Assembly (NCBI GenBank): GCA_964522165.1
Contig: CAZFVV010000006.1
Location: forward strand, 14,827 to 78,826
Length of the DNA: 64,000 nucleotides
Reading direction: 5' to 3'
From: JABWBP01 sp964522165
Lineage (GTDB): Bacteria; Calditrichota; Calditrichia; RBG-13-44-9; J075
Part shown: positions 16,678-26,116 of the stretch, piece by piece
Layout of the letters: each line of letters begins with the position of its first letter
Position numbering within the stretch: position 1 is the stretch's first letter
Translations under genes and position numbers: made by a program
The notes under the pieces: model-generated
Told to the model about the DNA's origin: nothing
Database searches by the model: none
What the model saw: the letters and a program-made list of their open reading frames with translations, nothing else

Positions 16678-17520
16678 TCAGCGGGGAATCAGGTTGTAGA
16701 GGCGCTCAATGCCCTCCGCGCTGCTTAACGGGAGGGAGATTTGGCCGGGGGGAACTTCCGGGTCGCGCAGGTTGATGCGAATCAGATCTCCGTTCAACCG
16801 CGCAGCAATGTTTTCCGAAGTATGGCGCACCGTGGGCACCGCGACGCCGGCGCCTGCTTCCACAATCGCCAATCGCCAGCCATTTTCCTGAATTTCGCGC
16901 AGCCACCCGTAAAACCGCTCTTCCTGCGCCTCGGTGCGGTGGGAAATCCAGTGCCAGTCGCCGAACATGAGCACGTTGGGGCGGGCCAGCGCCCCGCAGC
17001 GGGGGCAATGGGGGAGCGGTTCCTGCGCCCGGAAGGTTGCGTCATCCACGGTTATCGTGATATCCCCGGCGTTCCAGATCGCCTCGCCGCAGGGGCGCAC
17101 GCATTGGAGATGGTGAATGGAGCCGTGGCATTCCACAAGCCGCTCTTCGGAATACTCCTCCTTTTGAAATTGCCCGTCCACGTTGGAAGTGAAGACAAAA
17201 TATCCCCCTTTTTTGCGCTTCCCGAGGTCCAGCAGTTGGGAAAAACCTTTGTGGGGAGAGGTTTTGCGGTAGAGGTTGAGGCGATGCCCGTAAAAACCCC
17301 AGGCCAGGCGGGGGTCGCGGGAAAACCATTGCGGGTTGGCCATCTCGCTGAAGGAAATGCCTAATTTGGCGATAGGCGGGTAAGCGCGCCAGAATCCCTC
17401 GTTGCCGCGGAAATCCGGCAGGCCGGAATCCACTCCCATGCCGGCCCCCGCGCTAATCAGCAGCGCATCGGCTGCTTCCAAAATCCGCGCCGCCTCCCGG
17501 AGGTGGGCGTCCAGGCTCAT
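16678..17520 (-). CDS. Sir2-family NAD-dependent deacylase-like protein
   Basis: 280 residues with Rossmann NAD motif 'LISAGAGMGVDSGLPDFRG' (22-39), 'FTSNVDGQF' (110-118) and catalytic His132 in 'ECHGSIHHLQC'. Zinc cysteines are C140/C144 and C172/C175; the first pair is spaced Cx3C rather than the usual CxxC. The canonical 'QNID-x-LH' is replaced by 'SNVDGQF', so this is a divergent sirtuin whose substrate is uncertain. Its ATG overlaps the stop of the upstream TPR lipoprotein gene (ATGA, 17517-17520), indicating coupled translation. Confidence 0.85.
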   Translation of the reverse strand: MSLDAHLREAARILEAADALLISAGAGMGVDSGLPDFRGNEGFWRAYPPIAKLGISFSEMANPQWFSRDPRLAWGFYGHRLNLYRKTSPHKGFSQLLDLGKRKKGGYFVFTSNVDGQFQKEEYSEERLVECHGSIHHLQCVRPCGEAIWNAGDITITVDDATFRAQEPLPHCPRCGALARPNVLMFGDWHWISHRTEAQEERFYGWLREIQENGWRLAIVEAGAGVAVPTVRHTSENIAARLNGDLIRINLRDPEVPPGQISLPLSSAEGIERLYNLIPR

Positions 17521-20114
17521 AGCGCCGGTTTCGGGGGATTATTCGTAGCAAAGGAGCGATCGACCTCTTCCGGCGCGTGGAAGGTGATATCGTTGAAGCC
17601 GTTGCCTTTCTCGTCGGTAATTCGGAAGAAAAATCCCCAGTCGTAGAAGGTGTTGGTAACTTTCAAGAGCACCTGGTTGTAGCCGGAATGGAGCAGCACC
17701 GTGACTATGTCGCGGTCAACCATGGGCTCGATGCCTTTGGTGCAGTAACGCTGCCAGATCTGTTCATTGTTGAGCCAGAGCTTGCCGGCGAGTTTGATGC
17801 CGGGGCGGATTTGCACCTTTCGCTGCTCCGGCGAATAAACGTAGATCAAGGCGTATCCTGCCGCCCAGTCGGTACGGTTAAACAGCGCCTGCAGGTTAAC
17901 GTAGCCCTCGTAAACGCCGTCTTCGGCAGGTTTCCACCGCAACTCTCCATACTGATCCGGGTAAGCCGCGTTCAGGTCGATGCTCTTTTCCGGGGGATAG
18001 GGGTGTTGGAAACCGGAAACGCCCCGGGTGGAGAAGGGACCGATCACCCGCCAGGTTTTTTCCAGGGGAGCGCCCAGGGCCTGGTATTCCGCGGCCAGGG
18101 CAGCGGTATTTTGCTGGCTAGCGTGGCGTTGGGCCTCGACGAAGCGGGCGATCACTTCCAGGTCTTTGCGGTTCTTTTGCCGGGCGGTGGCCAGCAATCG
18201 TTGAGAAAAACGTTCCTGTGGCGGGGTCTGGCCGTCTTCGTAGGCCATCACTTCAAAGACGAATTTCCAGAAATTGCTCCACCCGCGGTATCGGGTTATG
18301 GAAATCAAATCGAGTTGCTGCGGGCGGGAGCGTTGGAAGTGCTGTTCTGCTTTGTCGAACTGCCCGGCGCGCAAGTAGAGCAATCCTAACACTAAGTCAA
18401 AATGGGCTTGCTGCATCGGATCGGTGTAGGAAGCGGCAGCTTTTTCCAGAATTGGGAGTGCCTCCCCGGCAGGCCAGTGAGTATGTGCCAGAAAATCACT
18501 GAAGTCGTGCAGAATTTGCAGGTTCTCCGGCTCCCGGGAAAGTTTTTCTTTGAATCGCTCGTAGGCGGCAGCGTAAAGTTGTTCCGCTTTGGCGGTATCC
18601 CCGGCGGATTGATACATTTCGCCGAGGATGATGATAACGTTGTCGGAGTAAGGATTCTGCTCCAGCATTTTCCGCAGGGCTTGTTCCGCTTCCCGGGTTT
18701 TACCGAATCTCCAGAGCGTTAGCGCGTTCACGTATTCAATGTCGGATAGCGCCATGGGATTCTGATCCCCCTCCCGAACCCGCTTGATATAAGCCAGGGA
18801 GCGGTCATAGTCCCAGAATTCCCGGTATAAACCGGCCAGGCGGGAAGCGGAATTGTTGAAAGTCGGCCACTTTTCCAGGGCGGTTTGGAATTGAACCACC
18901 GCTTCATCCAAACGCCCGGCGTTGATCAAAATTTCCCCCCGGCTGTCGTAGGGATTGGGTTCGTCGGGGGCCAACTCCTGGTAGGTATCGAGGTATTTCA
19001 AAGCCGTGGTATAATCTCCCCGCTCCGCGTAGAGATAAGCCAGGTCATTATACAGCAACTTGCGGGAGGGATCCAGCTCCAGCGCGATCTCGAAGTGTTC
19101 CAGGCCGCGGTCCAGGTCCCCGCAAGCGTGGTATAAGGTGCGCGCCAGGTCCTGGCGAATATCCACGTCCGAAGGCATGCGCAGAACCGCCTGTTCTAAA
19201 ATGGCCAAAAGCCCAGAAAAATTGTCCGCTTGTTTGGCTTCCGCCACTTCCAGGCGAATACGGTCGGTTTCGGAGAGCTTGTCGCTGTACTGGCGGGCTT
19301 TTTGGAGGAGTTGTTTCCCATTGGAATTTTTGTCCATATTCGGGTCAATTTGCCCTAACCGCAAATAGGCCGCGGCAAAAGTAGAGTCGTATTTAAGCGC
19401 GTCTTTAAAGCACTTAGCTGCTTCGCTCCAGAGAAATTTATCTATGTTTTCCAGGCCCATGGAATAACAGCGGAACGCTTCCACCGAGTGGGTGATCTCT
19501 GCCAGGGTAACCCCGTTTTGAGGGCGCTCCTCCAGGTTGCCGCGCATGTTGGCCCGCAGCCGCTCGGAAAGGCTGTCCACCATGGCGAAAATGCGTTCCA
19601 GGCTGGCCCCCCGCACGGTTTCCCGGCGGAGAATCTGGGTGGTGACGGCGTCGATCATTTCCACTTCGATGCACAGGCTGTCATACTGGTGGTAGAAACG
19701 CCCGGTGAGGATGATTTCCGCGCTGGCCTGGCGGGCAATGGCGGCGGCGGTGGAGGGATCGTCCAAATCTCGCTCGCCCTTGCCGTTCTGCTGCGCCACT
19801 TCGCTCAGCCGCTGCATGGTGATCACGTTCAAATAGCGGGACTGGGCAAACTCCGTGGTCAGCATATCCGTCAACCCGCGGCGCAGCCAGTCTAAGCTGC
19901 GATCGTTGGTGAGATTTTGGAAGTTCAGGATCGCCACGGAACGTTGCTGTGCGGGAGAGACTTGCAATACGCTGGAGGCGGTTTGGGATACGGTTTGGGG
20001 AACCGTTGCCAGGCTGGCCAGCTTGATTTTGTTTTCCCGGCTGGTTTCGCAACCCGGGAAAAATGTTACCCAAAGCAGGATAAGAACCAACGCGGATGAT
20101 AATTGGCGCATCAT
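17517..20114 (-). CDS. Lipoprotein with FlgO/TolB-like N-domain, TPR array and C-terminal beta domain
   Basis: 865 residues. Lipobox 'FFPGC' gives Cys22 as the acylation site. Residues about 55-190 match the FlgO/CsgG-like fold seen in TPR proteins ('VAILNFQNLTNDRSLDWLRRG', 'ASAEIILTGRFY'). Residues about 215-620 are TPR repeats ('AAAYLRLGQI', 'YNDLAYLYAERGDYTTALKYLD'). The final 170 residues look like a beta-sandwich ('NQVLLKVTNTFYDWGFFFRI'). AAGG lies 7 nt before the ATG. Probably an envelope scaffold protein; the overlap with a cytosolic Sir2-like gene is odd. Function unknown. Confidence 0.8.
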   Translation of the reverse strand: MMRQLSSALVLILLWVTFFPGCETSRENKIKLASLATVPQTVSQTASSVLQVSPAQQRSVAILNFQNLTNDRSLDWLRRGLTDMLTTEFAQSRYLNVITMQRLSEVAQQNGKGERDLDDPSTAAAIARQASAEIILTGRFYHQYDSLCIEVEMIDAVTTQILRRETVRGASLERIFAMVDSLSERLRANMRGNLEERPQNGVTLAEITHSVEAFRCYSMGLENIDKFLWSEAAKCFKDALKYDSTFAAAYLRLGQIDPNMDKNSNGKQLLQKARQYSDKLSETDRIRLEVAEAKQADNFSGLLAILEQAVLRMPSDVDIRQDLARTLYHACGDLDRGLEHFEIALELDPSRKLLYNDLAYLYAERGDYTTALKYLDTYQELAPDEPNPYDSRGEILINAGRLDEAVVQFQTALEKWPTFNNSASRLAGLYREFWDYDRSLAYIKRVREGDQNPMALSDIEYVNALTLWRFGKTREAEQALRKMLEQNPYSDNVIIILGEMYQSAGDTAKAEQLYAAAYERFKEKLSREPENLQILHDFSDFLAHTHWPAGEALPILEKAAASYTDPMQQAHFDLVLGLLYLRAGQFDKAEQHFQRSRPQQLDLISITRYRGWSNFWKFVFEVMAYEDGQTPPQERFSQRLLATARQKNRKDLEVIARFVEAQRHASQQNTAALAAEYQALGAPLEKTWRVIGPFSTRGVSGFQHPYPPEKSIDLNAAYPDQYGELRWKPAEDGVYEGYVNLQALFNRTDWAAGYALIYVYSPEQRKVQIRPGIKLAGKLWLNNEQIWQRYCTKGIEPMVDRDIVTVLLHSGYNQVLLKVTNTFYDWGFFFRITDEKGNGFNDITFHAPEEVDRSFATNNPPKPAL

Positions 20115-20205
20115 GATGAACCTTGCTCGTTGTTTTAATTAAAACACGTTTTCTGTTACGTTGAAGACCCCGGCGAGGTTGCCGGGGCGGGAAAATAAAT
20201 CTCGC

Positions 20206-20262
20206 GTGATGCGTGAAACGTGATGCGTGATTAGCACGTGGAAGTCACGTTTCACGCATCAC
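20206..20262. repeat. Hairpin from 'gtgatgcgtgaaacgtg' dispersed repeat
   Basis: 17-bp perfect inverted repeat (20206-20222 with 20246-20262) just after the SpoIIE-type gene (- strand). The same motif appears at 42290-42348 and in part at 31540-31590. A GC-rich hairpin CCCCGGC/GCCGGGG follows near 20168-20187. May end transcription, though no T-run is evident here. Confidence 0.5.
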
Positions 20263-20267
20263 CCCGC

Positions 20268-22232
20268 CTACCCCTCCCGCTGCACCATCACCATAGTGAT
20301 ATCGTCGTGCGGCTGAACGTCCTCCATAAAGCCATGCAGGGATTCCAAAATGGCTTCCCGCATTTGCAGAATATTTCGCTTCTCTGCCGCGAGGCAGGAG
20401 CGCAGCAGGCCCGCCTCGCCGAATTCCAACTGCCGGGCGTTGCGGGCTTCGATGAGGCCGTCGGTATAGAGTACCAGGGTTTCGAAAGGCTTCAATTCCA
20501 GCGCCGCTTCTTCCAGGCTGCGTTCGAAAACGTCCCCGGGATCCAGCCCCAGGCCGATGCCGGCGGGGGTGAGGAACTGGTGCTCCCCGTTTGTTCCGAT
20601 TTTCAGGAGCGAGTTATGCCCGGCCCGGGAGAAGACAAAGCGATGGGCGGGAATTTCCAGCACCCCATAAATCATGGTAATAAAAGATTGCCGGTCGATA
20701 TTGCCGAATAATTTCCGGTTCAGCTCGCTGAGAAGCTGCCGGGGAGAGCGGTACACCGAGGTAAGCTGCACCATCATGCCCTTCAGCTCTGCCATGTAGA
20801 AGGAAGCGGAAGTACCCTTGCCGCTCACGTCCGCAATGACCACGCCTAAGTGGGTTTCATCCAGGCGGAAGAAATCGAAATAATCGCCCCCCACTTCGTA
20901 AGCGGATTGGCAGATGCCATCGAAGCAGAAGCCGTCCACCACCGGCATGTGGGCGGGCAGAAGCCGGCGCTGCATCTCGCGGGCAATTTCCAACTCCCGT
21001 TTGAGGCGTTCCTGCTCGCGCAGCTCTTCGTAGAGCAGGGAATTCTCCAGGGCCAGGGCGGCCTGCCCGGCCAGCATGGCGGCAAAGTGGCGCTCCTTGG
21101 GACTGAAACTTTCCTTGTCCGGCGGCAGGGCAAAAAACAGCAGGCCGAAAAGTTCATCTTTCACCGGCATGGGCATCAGCAGGCCGGCTTCGTCTTCCGG
21201 GGTATGGTGCAGCGCTTCCATAATGTCCGGGGGAGCGGAATGGACCATAAAGCCGTCTTTTCGCTTCAGGAGGAATTTTTCGACCTGTCCATTAAGTTCC
21301 AAAGGGGGATAGAGGTTCTTCTTCTCTTCCGAAACGGTGATTTCGTGAAAAGCGCCGTGGGAGTTCCGGCGGCGAATGTAGAGCCGGGTGGATCCCGCGC
21401 CGATGGCGCTTTTCAGGCGCTCCCGCACCAGCGGGGCCAGGCGGTCGAATTGAAAAGTGGCGCTCAGCTCGTAGCCTAAGCTTTCGATGAACTGGCGTTC
21501 CCGCAACCCCTCGATCATGGTGTTGAAGGAGTGCCCCAACTGGGCGATCTCGTCATGGGTTTGGGGGCGCACTTTCTGTTCTAAGTTGCCCTCGTTCACC
21601 GCCTTCATGGCCCGGTTCAGGCGCTCCAGTGGGCGGGTGAGCCGGCGGCTGATGAGTACCGACACGAAACTGGCCAGCAGGATAAAAAACAATCCCAGGC
21701 CGATGTTGAGCAAAATTCCCCGGTTCAATTCCCGGTTAATAGCGATCACCGAAAAGCCCACGTGAACGCTGCCCAACACCCGGTCCCCGACCTGGATATT
21801 GACCCGCTCGGTCTGCAAATCCGGTTTGCTCTCTTCCGCTACCGCCCCGTTATCCAGGCGGCGTACGATGTCGGCCTGCATTCTGCGGGTCAAGAGCGGG
21901 CGGTCGTATTCGATCAGGTCGGAGTTAAGGGTATGGGCGCGGAGCGCGCCGCGGTCGTCGAAAATGGCGATGTAAACGACGTCTTTATTGAACGCCATCA
22001 ACTGGGAGATGTAATCCTGGTAGGTATTCCAATCCTGCCGGTCCAACAACTGCATGGTAGCAATGTTGCGGGCAATACGATGGATCTGGGAGGCCGCGGC
22101 GGCGCGCCGGGATTCGATTTCCCGGATGGTAAAGAAATAGGTAACGCTGACCATGATTACCGTAACCAGCACGGTGGAAAGCAGGATGAATTTTGTACGC
22201 AGGTTGATCTTCAACAAACGGCTCCCGGACAA
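20268..22232 (-). CDS. Membrane sensor PP2C-type (SpoIIE/RsbU) serine phosphatase
   Basis: Up to 654 residues. N-terminal transmembrane helix ('FILLSTVLVTVIMVSVTYFF'), periplasmic sensor (about 35-160), second helix ('GLGLFFILLASFVSVLI'), HAMP ('RRLTRPLERLNRAMKAVNEG'), GAF-like domain (about 245-400), coiled linker, and SpoIIE phosphatase with metal-binding 'VGGDYFDFFRLDE', 'GVVIADVSGKGTSA' and 'ETLVLYTDGLIEARN'. Such proteins dephosphorylate anti-sigma-factor antagonists; none is encoded nearby. Starts are TTG codons only (22232, 22217 or 22214); GGGAG favours the latter two. Confidence 0.9.
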   Translation of the reverse strand: MSGSRLLKINLRTKFILLSTVLVTVIMVSVTYFFTIREIESRRAAAASQIHRIARNIATMQLLDRQDWNTYQDYISQLMAFNKDVVYIAIFDDRGALRAHTLNSDLIEYDRPLLTRRMQADIVRRLDNGAVAEESKPDLQTERVNIQVGDRVLGSVHVGFSVIAINRELNRGILLNIGLGLFFILLASFVSVLISRRLTRPLERLNRAMKAVNEGNLEQKVRPQTHDEIAQLGHSFNTMIEGLRERQFIESLGYELSATFQFDRLAPLVRERLKSAIGAGSTRLYIRRRNSHGAFHEITVSEEKKNLYPPLELNGQVEKFLLKRKDGFMVHSAPPDIMEALHHTPEDEAGLLMPMPVKDELFGLLFFALPPDKESFSPKERHFAAMLAGQAALALENSLLYEELREQERLKRELEIAREMQRRLLPAHMPVVDGFCFDGICQSAYEVGGDYFDFFRLDETHLGVVIADVSGKGTSASFYMAELKGMMVQLTSVYRSPRQLLSELNRKLFGNIDRQSFITMIYGVLEIPAHRFVFSRAGHNSLLKIGTNGEHQFLTPAGIGLGLDPGDVFERSLEEAALELKPFETLVLYTDGLIEARNARQLEFGEAGLLRSCLAAEKRNILQMREAILESLHGFMEDVQPHDDITMVMVQREG

Positions 22233-22434
22233 TAGCGGTGGAATTTACAAACGAACTTCAAACTATCCAACGCGATTGTTTGGAAATCGTTGCGTTTGCC
22301 AGCGAAGTGCAGCGGAGTGCAAAACTTCAGTTTTGCCAGTGAAAGCATGAATGCCGTGGAAGGAGTTGGCGTTCAGGCAGGTTCCCTCCGGTCTCTGTCC
22401 CTGCAGAACTAAAGTTTTGCACTCCGGCCCGCTT

Positions 22435-23100
22435 CTAAGCCGCGCCAATGCGCCGAATCTCATCCGATTCCAGAATGCGGATTCCGGGGCGGTTTTCCCG
22501 GGCCACCTGCACGATGGCCGCGGCCACACTGCGAGCGTGAACGGGTTTATAGCGCGCCGGTATGGCAAATCCGAACAGGCCGCTCAGGAATTTGGCAATA
22601 TCTTCTCCCGGGCGGGATTCCCGGCGGTCGCCTAACAGCAGGGAGGGCCGGAAGATGGTCAGCGCCGGGTAGCCCAGTGTTTTCAGCGCTTCTTCCAATT
22701 CCCCTTTGACGCGGCTGTAGAAAATCCGCGAGCGGGCGTCCGCCCCGCTGGAGGAGACCAGCAGGAGGTGCTCCGCGCCGTTTTCCCGGGCGATGCGGGC
22801 CAGCTCGTAGGCGTAGGTGAAATCGACTTTGTAGAAATTTTCTTGCGACCCGGCTTTTTTGATCGTCGTTCCCAGGGCGCAGATGACCCGACCGGCGGAA
22901 ATCAGTTTGCGGTTATCCCCCGCCCGGTCGAAGTCGATGGCGTGGTTTTCCACCTTGGGATGTTGCCCCTCCGCCGGGAGGGGGCGGCGGGTAAGCGTGA
23001 TGACGCGCTGCCAGGAATCATCGGCGCAGAGCAATTTCAGGCATTCGCCGCCGACCAGGCCGGTGGCGCCTAACAGCAGAACGGATTGGGGGGTAGCCAT
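22435..23100 (-). CDS. NAD(P)-binding atypical SDR (HTATIP2/TIP30-like)
   Basis: 221 residues from ATG 23100, which has GGAG 6 nt upstream; the longer frame to 23268 reads repeat-like intergenic sequence. Rossmann motif 'LLLGATGLVGGECLK' at the N-terminus, 'VICALGTTIKKAGS', and 'LLVSSSGADARSRIFYSRVKGELEE' with the SDR-like YSRVK. Resembles YwnB/TIP30-type oxidoreductases; the substrate is unknown. Bases 22233-22434 upstream of the SpoIIE gene hold only a short inverted repeat ('gcaaaacttcagttttgc'). Confidence 0.82.
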   Translation of the reverse strand: MATPQSVLLLGATGLVGGECLKLLCADDSWQRVITLTRRPLPAEGQHPKVENHAIDFDRAGDNRKLISAGRVICALGTTIKKAGSQENFYKVDFTYAYELARIARENGAEHLLLVSSSGADARSRIFYSRVKGELEEALKTLGYPALTIFRPSLLLGDRRESRPGEDIAKFLSGLFGFAIPARYKPVHARSVAAAIVQVARENRPGIRILESDEIRRIGAA

Positions 23101-23290
23101 GGGGTCTCCTTTAGTTTCACAAGTATGCAGTAGGCCAGTAGGCAGCCGCGTAAGCGCCACAGGGAAGTGGTGGCTTTCGTCAGTGGCTTCGCCATAAGCA
23201 GTAGCCAGGTGGGCAGTGCTGAAGCCTTGTTCCACAGGAGCCGCGTCGTGGCACTCCGGGCAATGCAAAATTCAACGCCAGTTCGTATAT

Positions 23291-23338
23291 AAAAAACGCC
23301 GAAACGAACGGCGCCTTGCGGCAACCGCTCGTTTCGGC
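23291..23338 (-). terminator. Rho-independent terminator
   Basis: Hairpin GCCGAAACGA...TCGTTTCGGC (23298-23338) followed, reading the minus strand, by six T (complement of 23291-23296). It lies 26 bases beyond the stop of the 23364-25817 gene and ends that transcript. Bases 23101-23290 hold low-complexity 'cagtaggcag'-type repeats. Confidence 0.75.
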
Positions 23339-23363
23339 TGGCTGGTTTGCCGTCTAATCGGCG

Positions 23364-25817
23364 TTATTTGCTTAAAACCATCCGGCGGGTCAGTTTCAGC
23401 TTACCTGCCTCGAGAACATAGAAATAAATTCCCGACGCCGCCTGCTGACCGTTTTGATACTTGCCGTTCCAGATCAATTCATATTGGCCGGCCGGCAGGT
23501 TCTCGTTCACCAACTCTTTTACCGCCTGGCCGAGAATGTTATAGATCACCAGCCGGGTTTGCTGAGCCTGCGGCAGGGCAAAGCGGATGGTGGTAGCAGG
23601 GTTGAATGGATTGGGATAGTTCTGCGCCAGTTCCACGGTTGCGGGGAGACCGGCCTGCCCGCCCGGCTCCACCCCGGTGGTAACCTGGGCCAGGTCGAAA
23701 TTCACCACCATGGTGTTCCCGGCGGCGGCGTTGAACTGGATCACTTCCGATTCGCTCTGGTAACTGATCTTGCTGGCCTGCACGGTATAGTCGCCGTTGA
23801 CCATGCCGGCAACCTGGTAGCCTCCCTGGGCGTCGGTAAAATCATAGCCGATCACTTCCCCGGCGTCATTCAAGATGGTCAAAAACACCCCGGAAAGCGG
23901 CCCGCCGCTCATGTTCAGCACCGTTCCGGCCACCATGCCGCCGGCGGGATTGTTATTCACCGGGGTCAGCGCGGCGTCGATGCCGGTAACTGCGCCGAAA
24001 GCCGGCACTGCGATGGCCTCTTCCCAGGTAAGGGCATTGTCAAAGAATTCCGGGACGTGCCCGTTCGCGGCAAAAAGAATGATATGGGGATGGGGATCCA
24101 ATCCATCCAGGGTGTAATTCCCGGAGGAATCCGCGAAGGTGAAAACGATCCGCCCGGTGAAAATATCGGAGCCGACCACGAACGCCCCGGCCAGCGCCGC
24201 GCCGTTGTCGCTGGTAACGGTTCCGCTGATAGAGTTGTTGGTGGGTGTGCCGACCGGGTCGAGGGTAAAATCAATCCCGGTAATCACCGTGTCGCCGAAT
24301 ACGAAGATCGGGTCGGCAAGGAAAATAGCCGGTTTCTCCTGCCAGAATTCAATCAAATATTCCTCTTTTTCCGCGGAAGCGATGAATACCCCAAAAGGAA
24401 AGCGAACCGTACTGACCTCAATGGCGTAATTTCCCTGCGCGTCGGTCAGGCCGGTAAAAATCAGCGAATCGCCGATAACTCCCCCGGCATTGGATGAAAA
24501 GATGGTCACCAGGGCGTTTTCTAAGGGCTGGGCGTTGTTGTCGGTTACCTGGCCGCTGATAGTGGCGGTGATGGGGCTGAGCGAATCGGGCACTCCAAAG
24601 TCGATTCCCCCGGTAACCTGGTTTTCAAAAACCTGCACGATGCTGGCCTCCGCGATGGAGTGCACATCGTCGTAATATTCCTGGTAGTAATAGGGGAGAG
24701 CGGGATGGCCTACTACCACGGAGACGATGTAATCTCCCACCGGCAGCTCCGCGGAATACTGCCCCTGGGCGTCGCTGATGGCAAAATGATGCGGGAAGCC
24801 GTTGACGGTGATAAATTCCAGGAACGCGCCCTCCACCGGCTCGCCGCTGCCGTCAAAGGTCACCGCGCCGGAAATCGTGCCGCGGGGCAGGGGAATGAAG
24901 GGGATCAGGAAGAAATCCAGCGTATTCGGCCCTTCTTGAATGGGATAATTGGGCAGGTGGCGGGGGTGGAATCCGTCCGCGTAACAGGAAACGTGGTAGA
25001 ACCCGGGAGCAATGCCGGAAATGCTATAACTCCCGTCGGGATTGTTCATGGTGCGGTAAAAGAGGGAATCGCCGGTGGCGGGATCGTAGCGGAGCAGCTC
25101 GATAAACGCCGGAAATACCGGATCGGGGAAAGTGTTCAGGGAATCGGCGCTGAATACAAAGCCGCTCAGGGTTCCCAGCCCTCCCGCGAGGGTATCAGGG
25201 ATCAGGAAAATATCCAGATCAGTGATCTGGGTATTAGGCTCTACCTGGATAGGGAAGTTGCCGAAGAAGGGGAGGTACCCCGGGGCATGGGCGGTCAGGA
25301 AATAAACCCCCGGCATGATCTCTTCGAAAAGGTAATCTCCGATGGAGTCGCTGAAGGTCTGGTAAAAAATAGCCCCGGCGTGCGCCAGTCCCACCCAGGC
25401 GCCGGAGATGGAAGCCGCGCTCTGGGCGTCGAACACCGTTCCGGCAATGTAATTATTGAGCGGCGGCCCCAGGGGCAGCAGTTGGAAATCTACGGTGATG
25501 CCCGTGGTGTTGGGAGAAATCACAAACGGTCCCTGGAGGATGCGCTGATAACCGGGGTGGTCGGCGGAAACGAAATAGGTTGCCGGCACCGCATTATTGA
25601 TGAGGTAACTGCCGTTGGGCAGGGTAGTTGCCGTATAGATGATGGAATCACCCATGGCGGGATCGAACCCGAAAGCGACGATGGACGCCCCCTCCACCGG
25701 CAGGCCGGTTAGCGAATCGGTGACGGTTCCGTTTATAAATGCGGCGCGGGCCGGGAAGGCCAGGGTCGCGAAAAATACCAGCGCCGCCGTGCTGAGGAAC
25801 AGTTTGGAAAATTTCAT
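23364..25817 (-). CDS. Exported carboxypeptidase-regulatory-like repeat protein with sorting domain
   Basis: 817 residues. Signal peptide 'LFLSTAALVFFATLAFPARA' ends near residue 25. About seven CarboxypepD_reg/Ig-like repeats follow, each starting like 'ISGTVTSDNGAALAGAFV' or 'GTVTDSLTGLPVEGASI'. The C-terminus (about 725-817) is a Por/FlgD-like sorting domain ('LAQNYPNPFNPATTIRF', 'AASGIYFYVLEAG'). Likely a cell-surface or secreted adhesive or structural protein; no catalytic motif. AGGAGGT stands 4-5 nt before the ATG, and a strong terminator follows, so it is a single-gene unit. Confidence 0.85.
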   Translation of the reverse strand: MKFSKLFLSTAALVFFATLAFPARAAFINGTVTDSLTGLPVEGASIVAFGFDPAMGDSIIYTATTLPNGSYLINNAVPATYFVSADHPGYQRILQGPFVISPNTTGITVDFQLLPLGPPLNNYIAGTVFDAQSAASISGAWVGLAHAGAIFYQTFSDSIGDYLFEEIMPGVYFLTAHAPGYLPFFGNFPIQVEPNTQITDLDIFLIPDTLAGGLGTLSGFVFSADSLNTFPDPVFPAFIELLRYDPATGDSLFYRTMNNPDGSYSISGIAPGFYHVSCYADGFHPRHLPNYPIQEGPNTLDFFLIPFIPLPRGTISGAVTFDGSGEPVEGAFLEFITVNGFPHHFAISDAQGQYSAELPVGDYIVSVVVGHPALPYYYQEYYDDVHSIAEASIVQVFENQVTGGIDFGVPDSLSPITATISGQVTDNNAQPLENALVTIFSSNAGGVIGDSLIFTGLTDAQGNYAIEVSTVRFPFGVFIASAEKEEYLIEFWQEKPAIFLADPIFVFGDTVITGIDFTLDPVGTPTNNSISGTVTSDNGAALAGAFVVGSDIFTGRIVFTFADSSGNYTLDGLDPHPHIILFAANGHVPEFFDNALTWEEAIAVPAFGAVTGIDAALTPVNNNPAGGMVAGTVLNMSGGPLSGVFLTILNDAGEVIGYDFTDAQGGYQVAGMVNGDYTVQASKISYQSESEVIQFNAAAGNTMVVNFDLAQVTTGVEPGGQAGLPATVELAQNYPNPFNPATTIRFALPQAQQTRLVIYNILGQAVKELVNENLPAGQYELIWNGKYQNGQQAASGIYFYVLEAGKLKLTRRMVLSK

Positions 25818-26116
25818 ATTACCTCCTGAAGAAAAGGGTTATAAGAGCGTTTATTTTTTTCCAGCCGCCAAAATCAACAGTTTTATATATCCAAATTCGA
25901 TGCCAGGCGGGGCCGATTGTACCGGGGAAGCGGTTTGAATCCCCTTTCGGCTTATTTTCAGTCGCCAGTGAGAGGGTAAGTGATGAATAATACCGGCGAC
26001 GCGCCACCCACTTGCCTATCTCTCACCACTAACCCACTCACCCACTCACTATTTTGGTACGAAAATTTTTCGCAGCAGCGCAGATTCTTCGTGGTGAGAT
26101 CTGCATCATCCCCCGC
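25818..26116. other. Intergenic spacer with inverted repeat
   Basis: No gene seen. It contains a loose inverted repeat ('agtgagagggtaagtgatg' near 25966 against 'cctatctctcaccac' near 26014) and 'acccactcac' tandem units. It separates two minus-strand transcription units and should hold the promoter of the 25817 gene, which I cannot define. Confidence 0.4.

Noticed and set aside
20167..20187. Rho-independent terminator from CCCCGGC hairpin
   Set aside because: Good stem but no T-run on either side.
23101..23268. 56-codon N-terminal extension of the SDR gene
   Set aside because: Repeat-like intergenic sequence; the strong GGAG plus ATG at 23100 fits the Rossmann start.
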